DNA from: Stercorarius parasiticus
Taxonomy: Eukaryota; Chordata; Aves; Charadriiformes; Stercorariidae
Length of the DNA stretch: 64,000 nucleotides
NCBI GenBank assembly: GCA_013396915.1
Contig: VWZL01000441.1
Span: 280,489-344,488, forward strand
Direction of reading: 5' to 3'
The translations under genes and the position numbers were made by a program. Shown in pieces: positions 38,849 through 51,600 of this stretch. The notes under the pieces were generated by a model. It worked only from the letters and a program-made list of their open reading frames with translations. It did not search any database and had not been told where the DNA came from. The first letter of the stretch is position 1. The number at the start of each line of letters is the position of its first letter.

Positions 38849-41824
38849 GGTTTTATTGTCTGTAATTATCACCCACGTTCCTGAAGAAATTGCTTTTAAA
38901 AAAAAAAAAAAAGAAAGAGAAAAGTTAAGTTGCTGTTTTTTCCCCATATGCTTCAGAGTTGTCTAATTTGGATGAAGAGTGGTGGGTGTTTTTTGTTGAT
39001 TTTCAAGTAGTGTTGCTCCAACTGTACATAAATGTTCAGCATCTATTCCATTTTTGGCAGAGCAGAAAGTAAGTAGCTAGCAAAGTAGAAACATCAAAAT
39101 CTGTAAATGCTTTCTTGAATTTAACCTCCAAGCTTCTGCCTATAGGTGAGAGACTCCATTCCCCATTGATGCAAACCCTTTTAATCAATGTATTGCCTCA
39201 AAGTAATATACACTATAAAATAAAGGCATTTGTATTTTAATTTCTTATGCTGCAGGGGAAAAAAAAATTCTCTTCCTATCACCAGTGGTGTCTAATACCC
39301 AAGTCACACAAAACATTTTTTGGAGAAAAAGTGCAAAAATCCAATGGCTTATGCAGCATGACACAGGAAAGTGTTGCAAGAAAAAGCAAGCTGTGCTATG
39401 CAGAGGTGACTGCAAAGTAAGCACTAGGTTTTAAAACTAGTTCACTGGAGTACTTAAAAGAGCCGTTAACCCAACTTATCATTCCCATGTAGGAGTTTCA
39501 TAAAAACTCATTTTAGAATATAAAGCAAATGACTCCCCAGCCATTTCAAACAGATTTAATCCCTTGTTATTTTAATACAGTAAGATGCTATGCATATGAT
39601 TTTATGTGAAGTTCTAATATGCCTAATAAGGTTGAACTAGTGTGTTAAATAATCAGTCTTTAAAACAAGTGTGGGAAGAGAAAAACTAAGCAATTGCTGC
39701 TTTCCTCTTGCTCTGACTTTATATATATAGTTCTACTGCTAACCTCTAATTTTTTTTATGGTGCATTTGGGATACAGAATTTTAAAGGGAAAAAGAAATA
39801 AGAACTTTTCTAAATAAGTATTCCAAACCAAATAAAGGCTTAAACAGACAGCTAGAGTTTAAACAACTCTTAAATTTCATCAAGCCAGGGACACTAATAT
39901 GTCAGATTTTATTTGAAACTAGCTACATTAGTAAATTGTGTCCATTTGGGGCCTTTCTCGGTATTTAAAGGTAACGTTAGTATTAATTTATTTAACTAGA
40001 CTGGAAAGTAATTTAGTAAATTCAGCCATCCCAACAGTAATCTTATCTCTCTCTGATTTCAAGAGAAATTACAGCTATTCCATCTCATGGGTATCTTTGC
40101 CAGTGAACTCTTGTGATACAGACTGCACATTTCAGCCCTGGTATGTAATATTTACTTCCATCCTACAGGCATCACTGAACAAATAAATCACTGATTTTTG
40201 TGCAGAGATCACACTAGTTATACAGGTTAGAGAAATCTGAGTTACATGTAAACCAATTTTAACACTATGCTATGTTATAAAAATGTAGCCTGGATTACGT
40301 TGCCCACTGCTGCTCGAGAGATTTAAAAGAACATTTTCAAAAATCTCATTTTAACATTTTTGATTGACACTTCACAATAGCTACAGCAAAGGCAATTAAA
40401 TGTTTGGGTACCAGGACAGGGGAGGAAGGGAAATTCATTTGAATGAGCAAGAGTTTGGCTTTTTCAGCAATATCAGCTGCTCTATGAAATATATCAATAG
40501 CTTGCTCACTGTCCTTGTCCCACTCAAAAGGCACTACCTTTTCTGTAAAATATGGTTTCAGCTTCAACACCAGAAAAGAGACGGGAACATGGGAATGTTG
40601 AACTGTTGACATTAGCTATCTTTTTTTTTTGCCTTGGAACTGGTTTGTCTCAAAAAGAAAGAAACTTCTAATAGAACATTTAATTTCAGTGGATCCCAGT
40701 GCTTGGAGATCCTACTAGACATTGCAGTTGTTAAAAACTTTTAAAAAATACAGGCTTTCTAACTGATAACAATGTTTCTTCAAATATATTTTAGACAGCT
40801 CTGACACAGGGAATGCTCTCTTAAAGAAAATGGATAAACAAATGACTTTTAAACAAATTATGTCCTATCATATATCTATCAATCAGCTACAATTACTACC
40901 CATTCTAAATGAACATCCTTTTACTGGGACAATTAATAAGCATTTCTGACCTCTAGATCCATCTCAAGTTTCTTGTTCCCCCAGGAATTAGTATGGCTAG
41001 CTTGATACTCCTCATGGTGACATGTAGTGGTTGAACATCACTGCACTGTTTATGTCAGGGAGGAATTGCTCCCCTCAAATAATCTATCTATGGTGGCACC
41101 AGGAGGATGTAGGAAGATAATATCCCATATTATCCACTGGAAAAAGCCATTTTAAAATGAACAGATAGAAGGTGCATCAGAAAATTGCTGGTCTCCCAAA
41201 TTCATGCTATTGAAATAGCACTTAGGGACTGATTTGTGATAATCTGGTGATTCACTGCAAAGGGCTGAAGGAACAATTTCCCCCCGTTTGACAATGATAA
41301 ACAAGAATGAGATTTCTTATTACTGCCAATGCACCTGCTGAAATTACTACTCAAGTACTTTCTGCTATTGCTATTTTTCCTTCTGCTGTAATTAAAGTAA
41401 CATCAGAGGAACACTGCCTTCTGCTATGTCTCAATTAAACTGAAGTCAGCTTCTTCATGTAATCTTATCCAGGAGGTTTACAAAAGGAACAAGAGACAAT
41501 ATACTGACTTTAAGATTCATCAATTTCATTATTTCGTGGTGCCTTTATCTCGGAGAACTCCCCTTCAAGACTTGTGAGGACACAGATGTTTTTAGTCTTC
41601 CTGGGGTCATGTCCTCATTACTAATCTAACTGCAGGAGACTGCTGGACCAGCACAGAGGTACCTACTATGCAGGGGTGCCAGAACGTGACCTGAGGGTTT
41701 GTTAGCAATGACCCAGATAAAATTCCTTTTTCTTTCAGTAGCTGGTTTGACTGAAGAAAAACAAGCACAGAAACACAGTCCATGATCTGATCCCAAAATT
41801 CTGCCAGATTCACAAACTGGATTC

Positions 41825-42159
41825 ACAACTACCTGAAAGGAGGTTGTAGAGAGGGCGGGGTCCGTCTCTTCTCCCAAGTGATGAGCAATAGGATAAGAGG
41901 AAACGGCTTCAAGTTGCACCAAGGGAGGTTTAGATTGGATATTAGGAAAAATTTTTTACACGGAAAGGGTTATTAAGCATTGGAACAGGCTGCCCAGGGA
42001 AGTGGTTGAGTCACCATCCCTGGAGGTATTTAAAAGACGGGTAGGCATAGTGCTTAGAGATATGGTTTAGTGATGGTTCTTGTCAGTGTTAGGTTGGTGG
42101 TTGGACTCGATGATCTGAAAGGTCCCTTCCAACCTAGGCAATTCTGTGATTCTATGATA
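41825..42159 (+). repeat. CR1 LINE 3' fragment, plus orientation
   Basis: Typical CR1 blocks in order: CTACCTGAAAGGAGGTTGTA, GGGAGGTTTAGATTGGATAT, GGAACAGGCTGCCCAGGGAA, CACCATCCCTGGAGGTATTT, GGTTGGACTCGATGATCTGA and the terminal ATTCTGTGATTCTATGAT. It belongs to a CR1 subfamily different from the copy at 30470-31119, judged by its 'ACTCGATGATCT' rather than 'AACTAGATGATC' tail. The minus-strand open frames over it are shadows. Confidence 0.96.
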
Positions 42160-42604
42160 GTAAATGCAATTTGAATGCCAATATCAGGAGTACTATCTAA
42201 TTGCTGAGCAACATTCTCTTTCTCGGCATACATAAATTGGGCTTGGCTGTGACTTGGGTCTTCACCCAAGAACCCAGCCTCTTCATGGATGGACAAATGA
42301 GACCTCATGCCTGCAGGGGCAGGACCTACTTCACCCTAGTCCTGCACGCTAAGTGGCTGACTCATCAGAGGGAGCACGAAGAGTGATTATTGCTTAAAAG
42401 GGCTGGTATTAAATTACTGCTGTGGGATATGTAGAACAAATTTTCCTGGAGATTTTTCTCTAAATTACACAAGCTATGTCCATATTGCTAAATAGAAGCC
42501 AGACAGGCGTGAGTCCACATGACTAAGGACGCTTTAACATAGCCTTAGAAAGCGAGATGGGGTGGTCCAAAACACAGCCAGTTAGGAAGCTCTCTGTTAA
42601 GTAA

Positions 42605-42690
42605 TGCAGACAGTCAGGAGATCTGTATTTGATCTCAGTTTCTGGGCCTCTTTTTTAGCAAAATAGAGGCATGATAGGACTGCTCTGGTA
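42605..42690 (+). repeat. Possible MIR-like relic
   Basis: Contains AGTCAGGAGATCTGTATTTG then GGGCCTCTTTTTTAGCAAAA and TAGAGGCATGATAGGA. This order resembles the core and tail of MIR/L3-type elements (GGAGACCTGGGTTC, then CCTCAGTTTCC..TAAAATGGG). Highly diverged. Confidence 0.3.
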
Positions 42691-45600
42691 CACGCACTGT
42701 ATGGGACCATGGCTAAAATCACCGTCTTCAAATGCCTGCTGTTCTGCAGTCGCCTCTGCTGTGGATGGCACAGGACTCCCTCTTTTTTTGTTCCCCGACT
42801 GTTCAGAGATCAGTTGGCTTAGGACGTTGATCTAATGTTTGGGTCATACCGCTGGGAAATGTGCCAGTCACAGGGGAGAAAAGGAAGACAACACCAAAAG
42901 AGAAATGACAGCAGATGTCAGAAATATAAAGGCAGAGAAGTTATGTCCATCTGATGTCCAGGTCTACTGATACAGCTGTTTCCTTAAAGTCTGTTAGTTT
43001 TGTATCTATATATATGCATATATGTTTATAAGCAATTAGACCTGCAGTTTCATACTGCAGGCAAGGAAAACCAACCCTTAGCTGCAGCCAGGTGCTCCCA
43101 CCGTTTCCCTTATGCTATTTCCTCAACATTCATCTCACCTGCAGTGAACCAGCCACAAATACCAAACTAGCACAACTGTACCCTAACTTCTGTTGGCTCA
43201 GCTCCCTGAACACATTCACCATTGAATGGGACCCCATCATGATGAGCCTGTGCTGGAACCCAAAAAGGACAGAGCTTAACTGGAAGGCAGAAAGAGGAGC
43301 TGGACTGGCCTTTGTATCAGCCGGCAGCTATTTGACAGGCTCAGCTGTACTTCCAGCCATACTCCCAGCAAAGAAGATTTCTATTCTACAGAGTTTCGTT
43401 GGACCTAACAATGTCTGCTATTACATAAATCACAATACAAGCAGGAACCGATAAATTATTATTTTTTTTCCAGTAGGGGGGAGCAGTATTAATTCCTTAA
43501 GACCTGAAAATACAACTAACAGACAGACTCAGACATATGGGTCAATTTGAAACCAGAGCACTTTCTACTTCCCAGGATCTGAGGTATATCCAGGCTTACC
43601 TTGAATCTCATATCAAAGTAAGATCCCAGCATATACCAGCTCCTCCCTCCCAGTAAAGGATCCATAAGTACATAAGTAGCAAAAGAACCTGTAGACTGAA
43701 ATTTTTGCTTATCCTTTTAGAACATTGCTTGCTGGGCACATCGAGACTAAATAACATCTATGGGCTGAATCTCTCAGAAGCTCACTACATTATTAATAAG
43801 TGATTAATTTTAGCTAGTTAGAGGAAGAATGTTTTCTAAAGTAAGATTGGATTCCAACCACCTTTCTTGGACTTGTGTTATTTCTATCCTTAGCACTAAT
43901 TACTCTCTGTGCATGGTTTGACACACAGCTATAATTCCTATATCTCTAGAATACCAAAACAAATAGCTGCTAGGCAATGCTAATCCTTGCTACTGTTACG
44001 GTGGAGATTTTATTGTCACCCTTGTTTGGATCTTTCGCTAAAAAGGTTTTTAAGTTCATCTGGAAATTGGGTTGTGTTTCCCTAGTCATGCCTTCCCACT
44101 TCCACCACCTCCCACCATAGATGCTGCTGCTGCTAATTTTCCATTGAGTGCTGGCATATATTGCAGGGTATCCTCACCACCAAGATGAGGCACACTCAGC
44201 CACTCTCATCTGAGAAAGCTGTCAGCACGAGGGCTGTCCTCTATCACCATCGCAGTGGGGTTTTTTTTAATAATGAAATTTGTTCTAAGGAGGAAATTTG
44301 CAAAGTGAAAATAATACCTCAGCACTAAATCCCTTTCAAACGGCAATGACGGTGGCAAACGTATTTCTCTAAGAGCAAGAATAAGTAGAGCATGTCCTTC
44401 GGCTACTTCTCTCTAGATACAATATTTATATTCCTTCTCTGCAACTGAACAATATGCAGCAACATTTTGCAATAAAGCCCTAATGATATTGTGCTATGTT
44501 CACTTAAAAAGCACAATGAGTTTTGTGTCACCAGAGGATATACGGTTTCTGCTCTGAGTCTTCTTTTGACTGAATGACTTCTTCGTTAGTCATAGCCTTA
44601 CTTACACGCACGAATAATAAAATGCTTGCACAAAGGATTTAAGTTAAGATTTACAAATATCTTAAGAAATTAAAAACAGCAATGAGTTTTCTCCTTGCTA
44701 CTTCTTCCATTAAAAATTGCTGTGGATGGTGATATGGAGATCAGTGGATATGGGGATTATAAAAAAAAGTGATAGAAATAGATCCACAGAGACAGAGCAT
44801 TAGGGAGATGACATTAACAGCCGTGTTTTTTCTGGGGAAAGTGAGAAAATGATGGGAATCTTGGAGAAACAAAAATAGTAAAGCAGTTTGAGTGCTCACA
44901 ATGTATAAGACTTCAGGTCTGAAAATGTTAAGTCCCTGTATTGAAAAAGAGAGAAATACAAGGCTTTTAGATGTGCTATGGGGAAAAAAAATAAAGCCAA
45001 GCATAAAAGGCAGTTTGGAGCTTTGGATCCAGCAAGTACTGAGGGCCGTCTTGCATATGTTATGATCAGTCTCCCAAGATAAATAACAACACTCTGAAAG
45101 CCTTTGATGCTTTCAGTTTTATTAAATTACAGCAAGTTACTTTCCCATCGATCAATTAAACAGGCAAGGCTGGAACTTGATTATATGTCCCTGAGTTGGT
45201 CTGCCATAAATCAAGCCCACAGTCGAATAAGTGTTTAATTATGTATTCACAAACTGTTGTATAAAAGGGAACACACCTACCAAATCATATTTTTTATGTG
45301 GAGAATTTATTTCTCATTAACCCATTGCTAGCCAGAGTGAACTTTCTCTTGAGAATGATAAACAAGAGCCTGGTGTCAGGACAGAATCTCACCTACACCT
45401 AGGAAGATCCTACATTTCCACTGACTCACGTACTTCATGCTGCTTGAGGAAAGGACTGCATACCTTGCAGAAACAGAATTCATTCATAATCTGAATGTGT
45501 GCGTTGCTGGCTTTGTTTATCCTATGTTTAATTTATTGAGCCCAGGGAAAGCATTTGTGAATGGAGTCCAAGACCGAGGAAAGCTGTATATCAAGATACA

Positions 45601-47996
45601 GGCAGCAAACCCATTCTTACACAACAGCCAGGAAAAAAACCCAAACACGAATACTAAGGGTTTAATTTTTCTATTGACACAAGAAAGGCCATAGCCAAGA
45701 GCAAAACCATCCATTTTTCAGAAAGGATTTTGTGCCCCAGGCATACCATGACATCCACCTTTTGTAGACTTAGTTAGTTGGACCATAGCCTGACCATCAC
45801 GGTACACAGTTGGTCTTTATAATTTATTCAAAAGCATCAGCCACCTGAAATTTTTTTGCTTGCTCTTAGGAATTTTAAGCCTAATCACATGTAATATATC
45901 TTCATTTCCTTGTTAATGCCAACAATTGAGTTTGCTGGAATTGTTACGGCTATCAAGCTGGATCAGATGGAAGTATCTAAGACTCCTAATGCAAGTCATT
46001 GCTGCCCCAGAGGGCAGTTCAGAGACTGAGTATATACTTTGTAAGGACAAAGTTATTTGGGTTGCCAACCTTAAGTTTCACAATCTCTCCTACTGATATC
46101 CTAAGAAATATACTGTTAAGAGCTGTTAGCTCATCTTCTCTATTTGGCCTTTTCAATATATTGTTCTCTTGAGAAGAACCCAGGAAATCCACATTTCCAG
46201 AGGGGCTCAGTGCCTGAAGGGTGACATACGATCATTGTCATCAGTTAATGAACCACTGCGATGAGTAAGTCTTAAAGACTGACAGGAAAAGAACTTTCTA
46301 ATACCAAAACTTAAAAAAAAAAAAGAGGTACATTAGGCAGAATTCAGATAATTCGTGATCTATGACCTCAACTTTGCTGTGGCTTATGCATGAAGTACTT
46401 TAAAGGGAAAGTCATCACAAGTTTTCTCCTCATCTTAAACTACCTTCTGTTATAAAACCATGTCTTTTCATGGCCAGATCATCACACCATTAAGAATCCT
46501 ATATTCCCTTTCTTCCGCTATCCCCGCCTAGACTGGTGATCCTTCTCAGAATTCATTGTCTTAGATATGGCAGGCCTTGGACAAATTTGGCTGGTCCCAG
46601 GTCCCGTTAGATGTACAGAGAACAGACCACCCTATTGCAGTGCTTTTCAAAATCAATGGAATACTCTTTAATAAATTTGCATAAGGGCACAGGCTTAAAC
46701 TATAAACTCAAAAATAATGTAGCAATTCTAATTCATGATGCTAAAATCTTTACCCAACATCTTTCTCCTCTGCTAATATATATGAACATGTTTGGAATCC
46801 TTGAATGTTCCTACTGGAAAATTAATTTAGCCAGAGATCTCAGAGTTGCCATTAAACCTGTAGTTTAAAATTTTTTTGAAGAACTGTGAATTGCATGCTC
46901 TTTTGATCGACCTCTAGCCTGCCACAAGAGAACCACATCCACACTCAAACAAGGTAATCTGAGAACAGTAAAATTGTACACAGAGGGCAATTTTAAAGCT
47001 TTCATGGAAGAACTACAGATGAATTTGAAAGATTGATTTCAGGGTCCTGTGTGAGTCATTAAGACTGTGGGTCTGGGAGGAGAATGGTCAGATCAAGGCA
47101 AAGCATAGGACTTCCAAAAGGCATGAAGGACACAGATCTTTCAATCTTGCACATCTATAATTAGTACTTTCCTGGCACAGCTATCTTAGTGTGTAGTAAA
47201 TGAGACACTGTGCCTATTTTCACCCAGGCCAATCCTTGCTGGCCTTCATAACTTGCTGGCTTCCATCTGCTTTGCATTCTTCACTGCTGGGAGGCAGATG
47301 ATGACTGCCCTTGCTACAATACAGGATACTCTTGAACGAAAAAAAAAGGGAGGGAATGCAGGTGAAAAACAGTGTTATGCAGCAGATGGAGCGTGGGGGG
47401 AAATGCTGAAATCATCTCATTATTTTGTGTGATTTCTTGGAGTGGGGAAGTTCTGCTTCTGGGCACTGGCTGCACAGTTATGTATCACGGCTTGTACAGA
47501 AAAATGTGGGTTGTGATCCCTGTGGTGTACCAAACCCCGGTAGTTTCAGTTCATTTCTGAGCAGCTTCATATGCTCAACATTTTGTCAGATCTGGCTCAT
47601 GAAGGGGTTGATACATGATTATAGGCTAGTTTAAATTCCTAGACAAGATTCTTATTTACAGAAGACCCAGGATGAGTGTTCTACAAAAAGTCCAAGATTT
47701 TAATTTCCCTGCTATATGTATCCTTGCCAAGGACATATGAGAAGCCAGATAAGAGCATTCAACATTTTATTACAGCTCCAAGGCTTTGAACTAAGATAAA
47801 TCAAAGGTAGATTTTGAATTTGAAAGTAATAAGTCCTTAATATCACTTTGGTACTTGGTAAGTGTAATATGCTGGGGTTTTTCAGTGGAGTGGGAGAGAA
47901 CTGCGTATATTTTCTGAAATCAAAATACGCGTTGTATATTCTTTCATTTAGAGCACATAAACCTTTTTTCCCCATTTACCATCTTCGTAATTTGTT

Positions 47997-48107
47997 CTGA
48001 TTCAGCAAGGTACTCAAATTTAAGCCTACAAATAAGAACACGGAGTCAGTAGAACTACTTGTGTCCCCAGATAAGGAACATGCTTAAGCATAATGATGAA
48101 TTCAGCC
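47997..48107. repeat. Decayed palindromic DNA-element relic
   Basis: The left end reads CTGATTCAGCAAGGTACTCA and then TTTAAGCC. The right end, reverse-complemented, reads GGCTGAATTCATCATTATGC and then TTAAGCATG. Both halves keep the order of end motif (CTGAATTCA-like) and TTTAAGC/CTTAAGC motif of an abundant old amniote hairpin element whose ends read CTGATTCAGCAAAGCACTTA. No coding capacity. Identified from memory of the family pattern, not a search. Confidence 0.6.
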
Positions 48108-49348
48108 TTAATTAGTTTCTACTACTGCTAATCACTTTTTAAGATAAGGAAGATACTGAGTGCACTTTGGTTGGAAAGTTTCAAACTCAGCAGGAACCAG
48201 GGTTATCTTGGCCTAGCCACGAATGTCCTAAGTAGTTAACCAGCTTCATAGTGACACTTATTTATGTATTTATTCATTTTAAATAAGGAGCAGGACAAGA
48301 CTCCTAAATTTGGAGTTACCCTGACATTGCTATTGCTACAAAATAAATTATTAAGGAAAATGAAACAAAGAAAACCCCTAAGATAGGAATGCAACCACAT
48401 CAGCAGAAAGAATGAAGCAACTTCCCTGTTGGCGAAGAATTCGTATAGGTCATCACGTTAGGTCTCTCCACCTATTCGTTCTTGCAAATTAAACTGAATG
48501 AGTAGTTTAAGTTCTATTTATTTAATGGAGGGAGTCATTACATCTGTTTAGTGAAAAGGTGGTGGAGAGAAGAGGATGAGTCGACTTACTTCTGTCAACT
48601 TTATTAATAATGTTTAGACACCTTTGTAAAAACACTAGGGATGCTGGCAGGAAATCAGAAAAATGCACGAAACGGAGGGACTCCAGGACAGAGAATTTCT
48701 ATGTCTGCCTATGTAAGACTACACTTGGAGAGAGGAGGCAGCTTCAGTGAACGGAAGGAGCAGAAAAACAGCAGATAAGGGATGTGAGTTTTGAGAACAG
48801 CCTTCTGAGCAGTTTTTTAACTCGATACCTAGCTAATTAGAAATTAATGGAATCAGTTTTAAAAACATACCTATTTTTGCATGCCAGCTCACGTCATAGC
48901 TTAACGAAATCTTCATTGCTCTCTCCTCCTTTCTCATGCTTCTAACCGTTATGGAAACTGTGAGACCTCTGCAAGTTGCAAGGATGCATGATGCTTCTTC
49001 ATTCTCTTCTACTTTATTTCTCTGTGTTTCTTGGGTTGAGCATTTTTTTACTTCCACTATTCTTAAGTACTTCCCCTAATAAGGAAAATAGAGTTAGAAA
49101 ACCACCAGAGTAAAAGATTCGTTGGCAAAGATAAACATAAGTGAATAGAGTAATGGAAAGAAAAAGTGCTATGTATACTTTAAATACAGAATACAGCAGC
49201 TGTCTCGTGAATTTGCTTTCCCACAGCCAAAGCCATTTAGCTTGTGTTTAAGAAGAGTGGCAAATAGTAAAAATAATTAATAGAAACAGATGTCACTGGG
49301 GCTACTTAAGTAGGAAAACTAATGTGACTAAGTACTTGAGGGGATATA

Positions 49349-49600
49349 GCATTTAATAATGGATACTTATAGGGAACTTTATGTGTTCCAGGAACTGCAC
49401 TTACATCAATTAATCCTTAGGACACGCCAGGGAGACGACTTGGTAAGAAATAGTTTCCTGCTTAGTTTACAGAAGGGGTTACAAGTGTGGAAACAAGCTG
49501 TCATTGTAAAGTGCCCAAGACTAAATAGCACTTTGATAGGAAGAGCAGGGCAAGAACTCCTGAGGTTCTGGATTTAGATTCTGCATTCGCATTGTCAAGA
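49349..49600 (-). repeat. MIR SINE, near full length, antisense
   Basis: Read on the plus strand the segments follow the reverse complement of MIR in order: CATTTAATAATGG, ACTTTATGTGTTCCAGGAAC, GCACTTACATCAATTAATCC, then TTTACAGAAGGGG, AAGTGCCCAAG, AATAGCACTTTGATAGG, and GAGCAGGGCAAGAACTCCTG. These correspond to the tail, core and tRNA-related parts. Divergence is high, fitting an ancient insertion. Open frames in it are chance. Confidence 0.75.
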
Positions 49601-50840
49601 GTGGCAGAACCAGAGCGACAATGGGAGATAAGCACACACGCTTATTCTGTGTGTGTGTGTCTGGGCATTCTGTTGCCTGACAGAGTCAACCTCATTTTTC
49701 AATGCTATGCCTAATGGAAATTTAGGTTGATTTCACCAAGTGGGGGGAAAAAAAAAAAAGATTAAAAAAGTAACAAATTATTTTATTTTCAGAAATAGTA
49801 GGAGAGAAGAGTATTTGTTTACTTCTGTTTTGAGGATGAGACAAGAGTTGGCATGAGTTGAAAATGTCTTATAGTTTCCCTTGAGATTTTAAGTATCAGT
49901 GGTTGATTTGAGCAACAGAGGATGGAAAACAAAATAGGGAGAATGTGCAAAAGGACAAAATAGTATATAATCAGAAAGAGGAGAAAATGAACATAGCTTG
50001 TAATATAAAATTTCTGTATCACATATATTCAAAATACTTTCCTTTTTTTTCCCCAACAGACTCATATAAGCAAGCATTCATCTACCTTACCAAGGCTATT
50101 GCCTTGACACAATAATTTTGTGTGCTCCCATTTAAAAGCATTTTATTGGGAATCCCAATTATAGACTATTATTTTTGTTACTACCATTGGGTAGGAGTAA
50201 TAGACCAACATGCCATTATAAAGACAACAACAAAATCATTCCTCCTTCAAACAACTTACATGCTCTTTTTAATGGGATGTGTAAAATGTTATAATGAGAA
50301 CCATTCTGAATTGCAGTTATTTTCCTGATTGAATGGTGGCACACACAGAACCTTCAGAGAGAATTTTTTTTCTTCTAATTCTTACATCTAAAATAACTGG
50401 AATTTTAAAGCAAGCATAGTAGAGAATTAATATGGACATAGTAATTTTTATTCAGCGACATTTAGTAACATTTTTGTAAACATGAGAGTTCTAGGACAAG
50501 TAAAAAGGAAGAATCTGATTTTGACACAGCTGAGTGGCCTGAATATTAAAAATTAAATTATCTTGCCAGGAGTGCCAGTGGTATAAGTCTATGGACTTCA
50601 ACTTGCATGCTCAGGATGTTTACAGCGATGCTTTCACTGTTCCTGTGCACAGAAGTGATGGATAACAGTTTTTCTTGGGTAATATTCTCTATCAGATATG
50701 CTCAGACATTGCTTTTTGTTGATAGTCCATTCCTGCAAGAAGGGCAGAACAAAGACAACCATACTGTGAAGGAAAAAAAACTGATTCTTGAAATCCAATC
50801 CTGGTTTGAAATATGGCCACTCACTTGCTACACTTTTCTA

Positions 50841-50873
50841 CTAAAAAAAAAAAAAAAAAGAAAAGAGAAGATT
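50841..50873 (+). repeat. Poly-A/purine tract
   Basis: About 18 A followed by GAAAAGAGAAGA. No retroposon body is recognisable before it. Confidence 0.85.
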
Positions 50874-51550
50874 ATTACAGTTCCTGTAAGGCTATAAGGT
50901 ATATGTAATTTGAATCTATCCTGTAATTTTATGGATGGCAGCTCCCCTAGGCTTTTTTTATTATTATTGTATTCTACAATGCTTCTCATATGGAGAAAAC
51001 AGTCATGGTTTGTCCACACTAACTCACAATTTACAATGCCACATATTGCAATGATAAAACTTTTCCCAGACAGACAAAAGCATGAGAGAGTAACTTTGGA
51101 AAAACAAGACCCTGAACGTCAGATTTTTTTATTTCTACTATTTTGTCACACATGGTCTCTCAGAAAGAAGCTAATGGTAAGCTGGAAGTCATAAGCCCTC
51201 TGCTTTGCATGAGCAATGAATCCTCCTATTAATCTGGGAAGATAAGGGTCTGTTATAACCTTAAAATAATTTGCAGGAAAAGCCAGAAGCCAGAAAGACT
51301 AGTTAAGGAACACAGTGGAAATATCTGTGTGAGGTTGCTTCAAGTCTACTTAATTAGAGGCGAATTTGAAGGGATGAGAAAGCATCATGCTTACTACAAG
51401 TGTCCAAGTAGCCTCACAAGGGAAAAGTAACTTCACAGCCATATTTAAGAAAACCAAGAAGGAAAGTCTACTGAGAGCAAAGAGAGAAATTCACTCTAGG
51501 GACACTACAGTTTTAACAAAGACTGAAAAAGGTCTCATAGAAAGAGCTGC

Positions 51551-51600
51551 TAAAAAAAAAAAAAAACACACCAAAAGAAAACAAAACCACCACACCAATG
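51551..51600 (+). repeat. A-rich low-complexity tract
   Basis: An A-run followed by ACACACCAAAAG and AAAACAAAACCACCACACC. It could be a retroposon tail, but the preceding sequence matches nothing I know. Confidence 0.8.

Larger units (their letters stand above)
31120..41824. other. Intergenic DNA, no certain gene
   Basis: Mostly AT-rich unique DNA. It includes a GC-rich pocket at 31250-31490, A-rich simple repeats at 32280-32345 and 36941-36990, a TA/CA microsatellite at 35971-35993, and a possible LTR-like segment at 38216-38675. Two longer open frames lie at 37371-37871 and 38177-38731; neither shows a domain I recognise. Confidence 0.55.

Noticed and set aside
40346..40612. Minus-strand 88-codon frame with VVPFEWDKDSEQAIDIF, faintly like the RNase H-adjacent part of retroelement reverse transcriptases
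   Set aside because: The similarity is short, no other reverse-transcriptase motif is nearby in any frame, and no LTR or LINE sequence flanks it.
41626..41922. Minus-strand frames of 68 and 98 codons
   Set aside because: They overlap the start of a CR1 copy and have no recognisable domain.
43092..43454. 120-codon plus-strand frame
   Set aside because: No recognisable domain, no repeat, and no splice support; compatible with chance.
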